Positions 1 through 9,472 are shown, numbered from the stretch's first letter. The stretch is DNA of 41,047 nucleotides from Paraburkholderia piptadeniae (GCF_900007165.1 NZ_CYGY02000094.1:1-41047), one strand, 5' to 3'. Translations and numbers: made by a program. The notes: generated from the sequence alone by a model not told the origin.

Positions 1-46
1 CGGATTTATGAGCAGTTACGAATCCCGACCGTAAGCCTTTGATCTT

Positions 47-682
47 ATGGGAAATTCTCTGCACACAGCGGAGCCGGTCGCGCTCGCCCGTCCGCGCGGT
101 GCGCATCGGTTCGAAGCGTTCAGCCCAAAACTCGGGCGCCGGGTGACGTTTTACCGACGCGCGCAGTTGGACCAATGGCTGCTGCTCGAGGCAAGCCCGG
201 GAGTGATCACGTTTTGCGAGCGTCCGGGCTACGTGCTGATCGACGGGGCCCGACAGCTTGCCGATTTTTGGGTCCGTCACGAAAACCATGAAGAATTAGT
301 TATCCTAGATGATTCGATGTCGGAATGTAGCGGAATCAGTTCACGTCGTGACATCGGCAACAGTGCGTTGCCGATCCGGATAGTCGCGCCCGCCGAGTTC
401 GCCGCCGCGCGCACCTGGACCGAAAACTGGAAGCGCATACTCCCCTACCTTGTCGCCAACGAAGGGCTCGTTCCGTCGACCTTGCCTCGAGCGATCGCCG
501 GGTTCCTGGGAGAACCGCAACGATTGCTCGCTATTGAACGCGAATTCTCCACCGTCGATCCGGTCCTGGTCCGAACCGCCCTGTTTGACCTGCTCCATCG
601 CGGACGCGTCAGCGCGCCCGAGCTTCACACGCATCCGCTGTCGCTGCTCACGTCATTCGCGGCTTCCGAGGGAACACCATGA
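47..682 (+). CDS. tnsA: TnsA-like transposon endonuclease subunit
   Basis: Probable TnsA-type subunit of a heteromeric Tn7-like transposase, the protein that in Tn7 cuts the 5' ends of the element. The 211-residue protein carries the family outline in its first 90 residues: the LLLE..P.V..F.E.P stretch (residues 45-60), then an ADF motif (72-74) where the family usually has PDF. By eye the usual catalytic Glu position is Gln40 and the usual VEVK segment reads VILDD, so nuclease activity is uncertain. The stop overlaps the start of the next gene (ATGA), and a tnsB-tnsC-tniQ series follows, which is the strongest support for the call. The ATG at 47 leaves only 46 bases upstream, so the transposon left end is outside the window or cut by its edge. 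Confidence 0.72.
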   Translation: MGNSLHTAEPVALARPRGAHRFEAFSPKLGRRVTFYRRAQLDQWLLLEASPGVITFCERPGYVLIDGARQLADFWVRHENHEELVILDDSMSECSGISSRRDIGNSALPIRIVAPAEFAAARTWTENWKRILPYLVANEGLVPSTLPRAIAGFLGEPQRLLAIEREFSTVDPVLVRTALFDLLHRGRVSAPELHTHPLSLLTSFAASEGTP

Positions 683-2679
683 GCCGCCGCAAACTGGAGT
701 TACAGTCGATCGACGTGAGCGACTGGCCTACGGTAGCCTTCACCGAACTTGACGATGTGTCGCGGGCCACATTCGAGACACGTCAACAGGCCGTATTGCG
801 TTACACAGCCGGAGAGCCGGTCAAGGCAATCGAGCGATCAACTGGCATCAATCGCCGGCAACTGTACCGATGGCTCGAGCGAGCCCAGACACCACACCCT
901 GATGGACGTCCCTTCGGCTTTCGGGCGCTCATTCGCTATTTGCGCATCGCGGACTATGAGCGGGTGCGCGACGTACAAGTGCGAGGCGAGCACGGCAGCC
1001 GGGGCACGGCTGGTGCTTTGACGCAGCTGTTCGAGCGTTACCCTGAGTTGACTGGATGGCTTCTGCTTCAGGTCAAACAGCGCAGGGTGCTGCTCGAGCA
1101 GCGGCATACGGATGGTCAACTGCGCACGCGCCTTCGTGGTTTGCAATCGATGCACGATGAATTCCTGCGCCGATGTCGATCATTGGGATTGACGGCGGCC
1201 GATTATCCATTCAACACCGCCGACCATGCGGTTCGCTCGCTGTCCCGACGGTTGAAGGCGGAACTGCTTCGCACGTTTGGCACCGCGGCACGCTCGGCCG
1301 GCGCCTCGCACCTTAAGGGCCTTCCCCGGCTCGACGGCGCGGACGCACCTGCGGCGGTCCGGCCGTACCAGGTTGTCGAATTTGATGGTCATCGGCTCGA
1401 TATCAGGCTCAAGGTTGTCGTGCGGGATCCGCTTGGTTTCGCGCACGAATTCGAGATCGAACGGGTATGGCTCCTGGTAATCATCGATGTGTGCACGCGT
1501 GCTGTGCTCGGCTATCACATAGCGTTTCGTGAGTACAGCCGCTATGACGTCGTCAAGACAATCGAGAATGCACTCGAACCCCATCGTGCGCGGTTGTTCA
1601 CCATCGCAGGGCTTGAGTATGGACCACAGGACGGTTTTCCGTCGGGTCGCTTGCCCGAACTGGGTTACGTCACGTGGGAGTGGATCAAGCTCGACAACGC
1701 AAAAGCCAATCTTGCAAGGGAAACACTGAATTCGTTGTGCGAGTTTGTTGGTTGTGTCGCTGACGCCGGACCGAAGTACAGCCCCGATGAGCGGCCCTAT
1801 ATTGAGAGATTTTTTGGGACGATCGCCAGCCGCCTCTCATCCCGTTTGCCTGGCTACACGGGTGCTCATCCTCGCGATCTGCGCCGGGCACTCGCAGATC
1901 CGAAGGGCAATCTGAGGCTCTACGTCTCACTCGACGAACTGTCGGAACTCGTTGAGTACAGCATTTCCCGCTACAACGGCACACCGCACGCCGGCCTTAA
2001 CAACGCAACGCCTCTCGAAGCGATGGAGTATTTCGTGCGCGGCAAACAGACGCTTGTGAGATGGCTGGCCCATGCGCGTCGCCAGACACTCTGCCTGATG
2101 CAATCGGCCCGACGATGCCGGGTGCGCGCCTATCTCTCTCAAGGCGTGCGTCCGCATATCAACCTGCACGGTGTGCGCTACACGAGCCGGTTGCTCGCGG
2201 CAGGTACGCATCTGATCGGCGAGTATCTGCTGGTCTACATGAACGCTGACGATTTGCGCTCAGTACGCGCCTTCGTGACAAATGGCGAGGAACTCGGTGT
2301 CCTCGAGGCGCAAGGGGCGTGGGGCGTGGTGCCGCACAATCTCAAGCTGCGTCAGGAGATTCTCAAGCAATCTGGCAAGCGCCGACGCCATATTGCTGCG
2401 ATCGATCCCAATCCAATCGAGGCCTACGTCCAGCAAAAGCTCACGCAGGCGAGGAAGACCCGGAAAGCAGCGACGGATCTCGCCAATGTCACGCGGATTC
2501 TGACGTCGGCTCCGACGGTACGCACGCCTGTGGGGCCGAAACGTCGGGTCGAGGTAGAGACTGCGACAACAATCGCCGCGCCAATCCCGGGCACACAACC
2601 GGCGACGGACATCGATTTCGCGCCACGGCTATCGGTGCGCCCACGCAAGCTCTCCATCGGTACCGGACAGGTTTTCTGA
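679..2679 (+). CDS. tnsB: TnsB/TniA-like DDE transposase
   Basis: DDE-family integrase/transposase that would bind the element ends and carry out strand transfer. The 666-residue protein has an N-terminal helix-turn-helix (about 43-70), a retroviral-integrase-type core with D236 (EFDGH), D339 (KLDNAKAN) and E376 (PYIERFFG), a second conserved block at IIDVCTR (268-274), and a Mu-transposase-like C-terminal part. Length and motif order fit the TnsB/TniA family. It overlaps tnsA by four bases and sits 28 bp ahead of the AAA+ gene, giving the tnsA-tnsB-tnsC-tniQ order of Tn7-like elements. All three acidic residues are present, so the recombinase looks intact. Confidence 0.93.
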   Translation: MSRRKLELQSIDVSDWPTVAFTELDDVSRATFETRQQAVLRYTAGEPVKAIERSTGINRRQLYRWLERAQTPHPDGRPFGFRALIRYLRIADYERVRDVQVRGEHGSRGTAGALTQLFERYPELTGWLLLQVKQRRVLLEQRHTDGQLRTRLRGLQSMHDEFLRRCRSLGLTAADYPFNTADHAVRSLSRRLKAELLRTFGTAARSAGASHLKGLPRLDGADAPAAVRPYQVVEFDGHRLDIRLKVVVRDPLGFAHEFEIERVWLLVIIDVCTRAVLGYHIAFREYSRYDVVKTIENALEPHRARLFTIAGLEYGPQDGFPSGRLPELGYVTWEWIKLDNAKANLARETLNSLCEFVGCVADAGPKYSPDERPYIERFFGTIASRLSSRLPGYTGAHPRDLRRALADPKGNLRLYVSLDELSELVEYSISRYNGTPHAGLNNATPLEAMEYFVRGKQTLVRWLAHARRQTLCLMQSARRCRVRAYLSQGVRPHINLHGVRYTSRLLAAGTHLIGEYLLVYMNADDLRSVRAFVTNGEELGVLEAQGAWGVVPHNLKLRQEILKQSGKRRRHIAAIDPNPIEAYVQQKLTQARKTRKAATDLANVTRILTSAPTVRTPVGPKRRVEVETATTIAAPIPGTQPATDIDFAPRLSVRPRKLSIGTGQVF

Positions 2680-2707
2680 TTTCGTCGCTCACGCCAGGAG
2701 GTGCATC

Positions 2708-3685
2708 ATGTCGCTCGAAGTGCCGCGTCCGATTGATCCTTCGCTGCATCCGCTCGTCACGGGCAATTACCGCCTGGCGACGCCCGCGATCGAAGCGTTC
2801 TACGAGCTTGTCACCCGCTGCCTGCGCTATCGGATCCCGGGCGCACTTATCTATGGACCGCCGCGCATTGGCAAAACCCGCGCGATCGAGTATGTGCGGC
2901 TCCTGCTAGCGCGTCAGCACCCGAAGATGTCCAGCTACCATGCACAGTGCGAGCACAAGCCGAAACACGCGGAAGGCCCCTTCTTCACCAATCTGCTGGA
3001 GGCCGTCGGTGATCATGCTCCGCACGCAGGCACGAGCTCGGCCAAACGCACTCGCCTCTCGCTGCGCATCCGCGAGGCCGCCGCCCGCGCCGGGAGCGGG
3101 ACCGTGCTCCTCTTCTGCGATGAGAGCCAACGTTACAACGAGAATGAATATGAATGGTTGCGTGATGTGCATGACGCGCTCGATCGTCAGCAGATCAAGC
3201 TCTTCACGTTCCTCGTCGGTCAGCAGGAGCTGCTGGCGCAGAAGACGGCCTTGCAGGTCGCAGGCAAAACACAGATCGTGGCGCGTCTGATGGTCGAAGA
3301 ACTGGCTTTTTATGGCATCAAGAACCCAGAGGACGTCGCGACGTGCCTGAATGGCTATGATCAGACCGCGTATCCGGAGGGTTCTCACTGGAGCTTCACG
3401 CGGTTCTACATCCCACAGGCGTTTGACGCCGGCTATCGCCTGGTCGCCGACTCGGGCACGCTCTGGCAAGCGTTTGAGGCTGCACATCATAAGGCGAGCC
3501 TGCCGGGTAATCTCGAGATTCCGATGGAGTCGTTTACACGCGCTGTCGAGATCGTGCTCAAGGAAAGCGAGCTCAAAGACGCTCCGGGTTACTGTCCTGA
3601 GGCTGCCTTGTGGACTCACGCGGTTCAGCACTGCGGCTACGTTCAGTCCCGCCATGCGACGGGCCGCGTGCTGGCAGCGGTGTGA
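2708..3685 (+). CDS. tnsC: TnsC/TniB-like AAA+ ATPase
   Basis: AAA+ NTP-binding regulator that in Tn7 and Tn5053 relatives links the target selector (TniQ/TnsD) to the transposase. The 325-residue protein shows Walker A GPPRIGKT at 50-57 and Walker B LLFCDE at 134-139, followed by a sensor-like VGQQELL segment near 175. The size is usual for TniB/TnsC proteins. An AGGAGG-type ribosome site precedes the ATG at 2708. It lies between tnsB and tniQ, as expected for one transcription unit. Confidence 0.9.
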   Translation: MSLEVPRPIDPSLHPLVTGNYRLATPAIEAFYELVTRCLRYRIPGALIYGPPRIGKTRAIEYVRLLLARQHPKMSSYHAQCEHKPKHAEGPFFTNLLEAVGDHAPHAGTSSAKRTRLSLRIREAAARAGSGTVLLFCDESQRYNENEYEWLRDVHDALDRQQIKLFTFLVGQQELLAQKTALQVAGKTQIVARLMVEELAFYGIKNPEDVATCLNGYDQTAYPEGSHWSFTRFYIPQAFDAGYRLVADSGTLWQAFEAAHHKASLPGNLEIPMESFTRAVEIVLKESELKDAPGYCPEAALWTHAVQHCGYVQSRHATGRVLAAV

Positions 3686-3689
3686 TCTC

Positions 3690-4325
3690 GTGGCGCTGAC
3701 ACGGCCGCGCTTCCCGATTCTGGCGTTTGATGAGGGGGAGCTTTCGCTTTCTCGAGGAAGCGCGCTCAACCCAAAGTGGCTAATGCCGGGCGAATCGATT
3801 ATCTCTATCCTGTGGAAGTTCGCGTGCGCCAACGTCCTGCCCGGAGACGCGCTCGTGCATCTGATCAGCCCATGGGTTGATCCGTATGACGGCGTTGCAC
3901 CTGTGCGCGACAACATCGAACTCACGCGCCTGTGCCGCATACTCCGGCTGCCAGAAGATGTGTTACGGGTGTCCTTGCTTGATGCCGCATTTCCCGGCCG
4001 GTTTCACGCGGCGTTCCGATATTGCCGGCTGTGCGCCGCGCATGGCTACCACAGCGTGCTATTTCAGCTTGAGGATGAAGAGCGCTGCCCCGCACATCAT
4101 CAGTCACTCGACACACGCTGTCTGCACTGCGGTGACGAGACACCGTTCATCGTCAGCGCCAGCGTAATCGAGGCTCCGTTTCGATGCTCAGGGTGCCGTT
4201 CCCATTTCAGTTATGGTCGACTTTCGCTCCGCTCGACCATTCCCGCGATGCGCAGGCAGGACCGCATGGCGCTCAGTCGCCACTGGCTGCTGCGCTCGGG
4301 CAACGACATGAACGATGGCTCCTGA
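3690..4325 (+). CDS. tniQ: TniQ family target-selection protein, short or truncated
   Basis: TniQ/TnsD-family protein, the target-site selector of Tn7-like elements. The chosen start is the GTG at 3690, four bases after the tnsC stop. Residues 1-110 match the TniQ N-terminal domain (LNPKWLMPGESIISILWKFA near 26-45). A set of zinc-ligand motifs follows: CRLC (112-115), CPAHH (133-137), CLHCG (144-148) and CSGC (166-169). At 211 residues it is shorter than many TniQ proteins (roughly 300-500), although compact TniQ forms exist. The reading frame closes about 165 bp before a decayed IS30-type transposase, so loss of a C-terminal domain is possible. No homologous continuation was recognised in 4326-4487. 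Confidence 0.82.
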   Translation: MALTRPRFPILAFDEGELSLSRGSALNPKWLMPGESIISILWKFACANVLPGDALVHLISPWVDPYDGVAPVRDNIELTRLCRILRLPEDVLRVSLLDAAFPGRFHAAFRYCRLCAAHGYHSVLFQLEDEERCPAHHQSLDTRCLHCGDETPFIVSASVIEAPFRCSGCRSHFSYGRLSLRSTIPAMRRQDRMALSRHWLLRSGNDMNDGS

Positions 4326-4489
4326 AGTGCGTGTTCGCGAGTTGTCGGCGCCGGCATCTCGTAAGCAGTTGGAGACACTTTTATTTCGTTTCCCGTAACG
4401 GCCTGAATCTGCGGAAGTTTTTCGCGCCGCTGCATCATGCGAACGCGAAGTGACAGAATTATTAGCGCAACGGAGTCACTTTTAATACT

Positions 4490-4957
4490 GTCTACGCCGG
4501 CCACTGGGAAGGTGATCTCCTGTGCGGCAGCGCAAGCAGCCAGATTGTGACGCTCGTCGAGCGCCAGACACGCTACGTGATGCTGGTCAAGGTCGCCAGC
4601 AAGGATAGCGAGGTCGTCGCCAATGCTCTCATCAGGCATGCGTGCAAGTTGCCACAGGAACTGTATAAATCGCTGACCTGGGATCGGGGAACGGAGATGG
4701 CTGACCACAAACGTTTCACCGTGGCCACTGATGTCATGGTCTACTTCTGCGACCCGCAGCATCCATGGCAGCGTGGGTCGAATGAAAATACGAACGGCCT
4801 GTTGAGACAGTATTTCCCCAAGGGCACCGATCTGTCCGTGTACTCACAGGCCAGACTCAATGCCGTGGCGAGGCGATTGAATGGGCGTCCCAGGAAAACC
4901 CTGAACTACGAAACGCCAGCCGAACGATTCCAGCAAACTATTGCATCCACCGGTTGA
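4490..4957 (+). pseudogene. IS30-family transposase, 3' half only
   Basis: Remnant of an IS30-type DDE transposase. The reading frame starts abruptly at VYAGHWEGDLL, the first conserved block of the IS30 catalytic core, and runs to the natural C-terminus through LTWDRGTEMADH (second acidic residue) and HPWQRGSNENTNGLLRQYFPKGTDL (the Glu block), ending with LNYETPAERF. The N-terminal helix-turn-helix half is absent and there is no credible start codon at the break, so this is a 5'-truncated, inactive copy. It abuts the tniQ 3' end and may mark the event that ended the Tn7-like module. No terminal inverted repeat pair was identified. Confidence 0.85.
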
Positions 4958-5599
4958 ATCCGCACCGGCTGAGTGGACGTTGATTTGACTGAGGCAAATG
5001 TCCCCAATGGGCCGCAACCCCTGAACGTCGGCAATTGCCGAAATGCTCTCACTCACAATCGGGCCGGTTTCGAAGTGGACCGGCCGTTCGAGTGACCGCG
5101 CTGTGTGTAGGGCGACTGGCAGGAGTTGGCCGGATCCGGTCCGATGGCGCGAGTGGCTTACGCTGCTGCTTTGCGGGTGGATTCTGGTCTCCTCGCACGC
5201 TCCTCGCCGCTTGCCCTCGCCCTGCTGACGGATTGTTGGCGAAGCCGGCTACGAAGAAGAACTTCGCTGAGTTAGTTGCGGACAAGATGGGCAGAACTGT
5301 TTAATTCGCGCATTGCGCCTCGACATGCTTCACGTGCCTCTCTACAGCTGCCGCGCGTCTCCGAATAAAGTCGGTAGCTGCAAAGGCCTGCGTCCCGTTG
5401 ACATAGAGACGAACCGATCGATGCCTTCCATGAACGGAGCCGCGCCTTCCCGCCTCGTATTTGAGGGCCGCGAGCCTGCCGCCATGCCGATTGTGATTAC
5501 GTTACCGCCAAAATCGGCTTTCCAGGTCATTCGACATTGATATGCATTCCTTATCATCATGTCGCGACGTTGCTAATGCGCCTTTATGATCAACATCAA
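4958..5599. other. Stretch without a recognisable gene
   Basis: About 640 bp between the IS30 remnant and the glycine-zipper gene. Short open frames exist on both strands but none has a convincing start region or recognisable protein. The only notable item is a 13-base match to the candidate parS sequence at 4999-5011. The stretch reads as decayed accessory DNA. Confidence 0.6.
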
Positions 5600-6202
5600 T
5601 CAAGCGTGCCGTTCGCGCGCCCTGTCGGCGTAGGGTTCGCTGGCTTGCACTGGTTGCGGCGCCCGCGTCGGATCGAAGTCCGCCCAACGTCCCTGCTGCC
5701 AGCGTCCCGACGCGTGCTCGATCGACGCACCGCCGGCCTCGCGCAACACATTGGCGGCGTTCTGCTGCGTTTCCGGTGCGACGTGAACGGCGAGCAGTAC
5801 GCCCGAGTTGCGCTGCGCGAAATTCGCGCGCTCTTGCCGGATGCTCCTGCTCGCCTCACGCGTCCGGTACATCGCGCCGATCAGCGAGCCGATATATGCG
5901 CCGACACCCGCCGCGATCGCCGACACCAGTACAGGTGCCGAAAACGCAGTAAAAATGCCGACACCAACGACAGCACCGATGACCGCGCCGATCGTCACGC
6001 CCACGCCCGCGCCCTTCGGGGCATCGGTGGAAGCCGCCTCCTTGTTCTGGTCGCCGCCAATCGGATAGCGCGCGTGCTGCCCGGGCGGATTGACGAAAAA
6101 CAGCGACACGTCCTCTTCGACGAAACCGGCTCGAAAAAGCCGTTCGGCGGCGTCTTCGGCGCCCGGGAAAGTGGTGAATCGCGCGGCAACGATGAGGGAC
6201 AT
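5600..6202 (-). CDS. Glycine-zipper membrane protein, conserved hypothetical
   Basis: A 200-residue protein of a type frequent in Burkholderiaceae genomes, function unknown. Residues 1-45 form a small soluble region that may be a ferredoxin-like fold. Residues 63-115 hold two glycine-rich membrane segments with repeated GxxxG spacing (VGVTIGAVIGAVVGVGIF and VGAYIGSLIGAMY), typical of glycine-zipper proteins. The tail from about 130 resembles the soluble domain seen after glycine zippers (LLAVHVAPETQQNAANVLREAGG). The ATG at 6202 is preceded by an AAGGGAGG ribosome site. It stands alone with no operon partner. The long open frame on the opposite strand is a shadow. Confidence 0.8.
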   Translation of the reverse strand: MSLIVAARFTTFPGAEDAAERLFRAGFVEEDVSLFFVNPPGQHARYPIGGDQNKEAASTDAPKGAGVGVTIGAVIGAVVGVGIFTAFSAPVLVSAIAAGVGAYIGSLIGAMYRTREASRSIRQERANFAQRNSGVLLAVHVAPETQQNAANVLREAGGASIEHASGRWQQGRWADFDPTRAPQPVQASEPYADRARERHA

Positions 6203-7669
6203 AGTGCCTCCCTTGTTCAGACTTCGGTCGGTAAAGGACGGCTGCCTTGCGCCGGGCGGCCATGAACTGATCCGAGTCAGCAGTGGGCCCGCATACGCGC
6301 ATTACGCATTTGGGTCGACTTACTGCTTCTTGACGGATGCCTTTGCATATGACAAACACATTTCACCACCTCCGTCTCGTTGGATTGCACTGCAACGGAG
6401 GCGACGCAAGCGCCGTCGACGAATTGCCGCATCGACCGCGCGCCCGAACATGCGGGTTACCATGCACGGCCGCGGTCACGACACGGCGTTTTTCACGATG
6501 TGCTCCTGCGCATTCACTACGAGTGCTGCGAACAACAAGCGATCAAGCAGCCGCTTGTCATCGCGCCCGTCCAAGTCCATTATAGGCAATATATCATGTT
6601 GTGACATACATGCGACCGCGAAGGTGGGAAAACCATGGGGACGGAGTTCCCGGCTGGCCCGCACGCGCCTGACTACCGTGCGCTGTACGTGCACCAACCA
6701 TTTCGGATACCAAGATTTCTAACAGGCCGATATTTGCTGAGGTAACCGCGACCACGTTCATAACGCCTCTTCCGGACGACCCCGTCATGCAGGGAGCAGC
6801 CGGAAATCCATTACAGGGTCCGCTGAGCCGGCTCAGTGTATACGGCTCTCCTCGGTAGCTCGTATTGAAAGAACACGACAAGATCTCGTTAAGACAAACG
6901 CCCTTGCTGTCCGGGACAACGCTCTATGTAACATCGAAGCGACATGCCTGGGCGGACGCCAGCCAGCGTGCAGCAACTTCGGCCCTGTCCGCCAACCGGG
7001 TCGTCGCGTCCGTCAAGAAGCCACTCGCAGGCTCGCATCCACGCTGCCGGGTTTCACGCGTTGCGTTTCCTCGGTGTCGGGTCTTCTGAAGATCAGTGTG
7101 CAGCAGGTCCCGGCGAAGAAGCGCCGTTTCGGCCGGCGAGGAGCGCTGATTCGAAGCGAGGCCGGCGGCGGTTCGCAACAAGACGCGTACGCTGAAAAAG
7201 CCGAAGGAGCGTGGCCATTGCGTCATCGGACAGGGCTGGTTCTATGTCAGAAATATGTAGAATTCTTGATGGTTGCGACATCGAGCAACCGAACGGCAGC
7301 TTCCTACATCAGCGGACTCACACTCCCGACCCACTGCCCTCGTTCGATACTGCGCGGCCTGACGGCTGGTCTTGCAGCATCGGCGGATCACCAGTCTTTA
7401 TCTGGCCTCTATTCTATCGGGCGGATCGCGCGATCAAGTATCCGGGGCTCAAATTTTCGAAGAACGGGAAATCAAACCACGCTATAAAGATAACTTTTCT
7501 AATCTAAACGGCGATGACGAGATCCTCACTATCCGCAAATCGTTTTCATGATAATTTTTGTGATCCTTAAGATATAGCCAGACCATTCTCCGAATTCCCC
7601 GGGTGCGGCTAAGCACATGCTCAGGTGGGTGCTCTACCCACGAACTGGCGACAACGGCAATGTGAGTCT
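6203..7669. other. Long stretch without a recognisable gene
   Basis: Nearly 1.5 kb between two - strand genes. Several open frames of 60-137 codons exist but they overlap each other on both strands, lack conserved motifs and have poor start contexts. Composition drifts from G+C-rich (around 6900-7200) to A+T-rich (around 7480-7600). It most likely holds decayed genes and intergenic DNA. An origin of transfer could lie here, but no diagnostic palindrome or nick motif was recognised. Confidence 0.5.
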
Positions 7670-8821
7670 TTATTCGTGAGTCTGAGGATCGCTCGGCCGC
7701 GCGAGGCCTCGCGCCTCCAACTCTCGCCGCGTCTTGACGAGTTCGTCGGCCAGCAATTTTTCATCAGGCAAGACGGTCTGGTATTCGGCGGCCAGTACCT
7801 TGTTGGACAAGCCTTCCAACGCGTAACGCGCCACGGCCGCATTGGTACGGGCACACAGGATCAAGCCTACGGGTGGGTTCTCACCGGGCAGCATCCAGTG
7901 CTCACGGGCATAATTGCAATACATGTGCATTTGTCCGACATCGGCGTGGTTCAGTTCAGTAAGCTTGAGGTCGATGATGACCAGGCAGCGCAGACGCCGG
8001 TGGAAAAACAGTAAATCAACGCGGAACCAGCTTTCGCCGATGCGCAGTCGACGCTGGCGCCCAACGAAAGTGAAGTCGCCACCGAGCTCCAGCAGAAAAT
8101 CTTCCAGCCGGTGGATCAGCGCCTCTTCGAGCTGTGATTCCGAGTATTCGTCCTTGAGGTCGAGGAATTCGAGAACGTACGGATCCTTGATTGCCTCGTC
8201 TGGGGTGACCGAATCGCTCGCTTGCGGCCGGCTTCCTTTTTCCAGCATCGCGCGCTTGTTCTTCGAGAGCAGGGCACGAGTGTAGTACTGCGTGGCGATC
8301 TGGCGATCGAGCTGACGTACACTCCAGCCACCCCGCAGAGCCTCGCCTTCGTAGAATTCACGCTCTTCCACCGAACGGGTGCGGCGTACCAGATGGACGT
8401 AGTGCGACCAGGAGAGCGGGAAAACCGAGGCCAGCTGCTCAAGGCTCAATTTCCGAGACAGCGTCCCGGATTTTTCAGACACGGGCTTCGCTGGCAATTT
8501 CCGAGACAGTGTCTCGGAAATCCGGTCGGGCGGGTATGCCAGATAGAACAGGCGCATCTGCTCCAGATTATCGGTGCCAAAACCTCGCCCGAATCGTGCC
8601 GACAGGTCTGCCGACAAGCGTTTGAGCAGAGCTTGCCCATAGCCCGCCCGTCCCGCACCGCCTTGATCAAACTCGACGATGCGTCGACCAATTTCCCAGT
8701 AGGTGCCCGTCATCAGCGCGTTGACGCTGCGTGCGGCTGCGCGGCGGGCGGCATCCAGCAGGGCGACGATGTCGCCATGAAACGTGCCATATTCGGGGTT
8801 GTGGGATGTGAGATCAGTCAT
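7670..8821 (-). CDS. YhcG/DUF1016-family PD-(D/E)XK nuclease-like protein
   Basis: A 383-residue protein of the YhcG (DUF1016) family. The N-terminal DUF1016 domain spans about 12-190 (YWEIGRRIVEFDQGG, then LSWSHYVHLVRR near 136-147, and GGWSVRQLDRQI near 164-175). The C-terminal PD-(D/E)XK fold shows E233, D269 in FRVDLLFF and DLK at 284-286, which gives a full D...DxK nuclease signature. Family members are usually annotated as putative nucleases of mobile or defence-related regions; no specific role is proven. The ATG at 8821 follows AAGGGCGGC; a GTG ten codons earlier (8851) is an alternative. A short internal repeat (ETLSRKLP / GTLSRKLS) lies at residues 103-126. It stands alone between the transposon debris and the transfer block. 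Confidence 0.88.
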   Translation of the reverse strand: MTDLTSHNPEYGTFHGDIVALLDAARRAAARSVNALMTGTYWEIGRRIVEFDQGGAGRAGYGQALLKRLSADLSARFGRGFGTDNLEQMRLFYLAYPPDRISETLSRKLPAKPVSEKSGTLSRKLSLEQLASVFPLSWSHYVHLVRRTRSVEEREFYEGEALRGGWSVRQLDRQIATQYYTRALLSKNKRAMLEKGSRPQASDSVTPDEAIKDPYVLEFLDLKDEYSESQLEEALIHRLEDFLLELGGDFTFVGRQRRLRIGESWFRVDLLFFHRRLRCLVIIDLKLTELNHADVGQMHMYCNYAREHWMLPGENPPVGLILCARTNAAVARYALEGLSNKVLAAEYQTVLPDEKLLADELVKTRRELEARGLARPSDPQTHE

Positions 8822-9129
8822 GCCGCCCTTATGCTGCTTGCGCGTCCGCACGTCTATTTCGGCCTTTCGCCAACGAGGCTCGACGATTTCACCGCGAGCA
8901 CAAGCTTGTGGGGTTACGTCTTGCCGGAACTTCTCAATGGTTATCGACGCTTCTCAATGAACCGCAACGTGCCGCGCCGCTGTTCGGCCTTGACGGCCGG
9001 CACCGGGCCGACGCCGGATTCGCAGGCTCATCATTGTATCAATGTGACGTGCGAGATGCCGGCCGGCAGCTCCCAAATCAACGATCCAGCTGGTGCGAAC
9101 GCGCTGGTCATCGGAAAAGCAGGATCGTC
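8822..9129. other. Gap between nuclease-like gene and transfer block
   Basis: About 300 bp with no supported gene. Open frames here are shadows or extensions of neighbouring frames. It forms the downstream end of the long - strand transfer operon. No terminator with a clear T-tract was recognised. Confidence 0.45.
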
Positions 9130-9462
9130 TCAAGGCCCGTTCTCGACACTGCCATACTTCGAGTTCACTGCGCTTTTCTGACCGCTGTCGACCGAGCGAC
9201 ACTGATTCAGGAATTCGCCCCGCGCGTTGGACGTGCCACTCAGATCGAAGTGGCCGTGGTGGTAACGCACGATCGAGAAGTAGTTCGCCTCGTACTGGCC
9301 GCACTCGCTGCCACCGCTACCACCCATCATCAGCCCTGCCAGGCAGAGCACCGCGCCGCACGCGTTCTCATTGTCGCCATCCGCGCGCGCCGGTGATGTC
9401 ACCACCATGCCTAAGGTTATGACCGTACAGGCCAGCACGAGCGCCCTCACCTGTCGTTCCAT
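9130..9462 (-). CDS. TrbM/KikA-like conjugal transfer protein
   Basis: A 110-residue exported protein resembling the TrbM/KikA (MpfK) group found at the end of many transfer operons. It has a signal peptide (basic MERQVR, hydrophobic core, cleavage after SPARA around residue 26), then the characteristic CGAVLCLAGLMMG segment and conserved cysteines (CGQYEANYFSI, FLNQC). The start chosen is the ATG at 9462 with AGGGAG upstream; a longer frame begins at 9507 but would bury the signal peptide. It follows stbC in the same direction. The exact role of this family in conjugation is not settled. Confidence 0.72.
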   Translation of the reverse strand: MERQVRALVLACTVITLGMVVTSPARADGDNENACGAVLCLAGLMMGGSGGSECGQYEANYFSIVRYHHGHFDLSGTSNARGEFLNQCRSVDSGQKSAVNSKYGSVENGP

Positions 9463-9472
9463 TTCATGCTCC

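Noticed and set aside
2906..3940. 344-codon - strand frame opposite tnsC
   Set aside because: It is antisense to a well-supported AAA+ gene and shows no motifs of its own.
5537..6265. 242-codon + strand frame opposite the glycine-zipper gene
   Set aside because: Composition is Arg/Ala-rich with no domain, and the opposite strand has a clear ribosome site and conserved protein.
6320..6361. 13-codon - strand frame with a GGAGGTGG site upstream of the glycine-zipper gene
   Set aside because: It is too short, 118 bp from the gene it would lead, and not supported by position or conservation.
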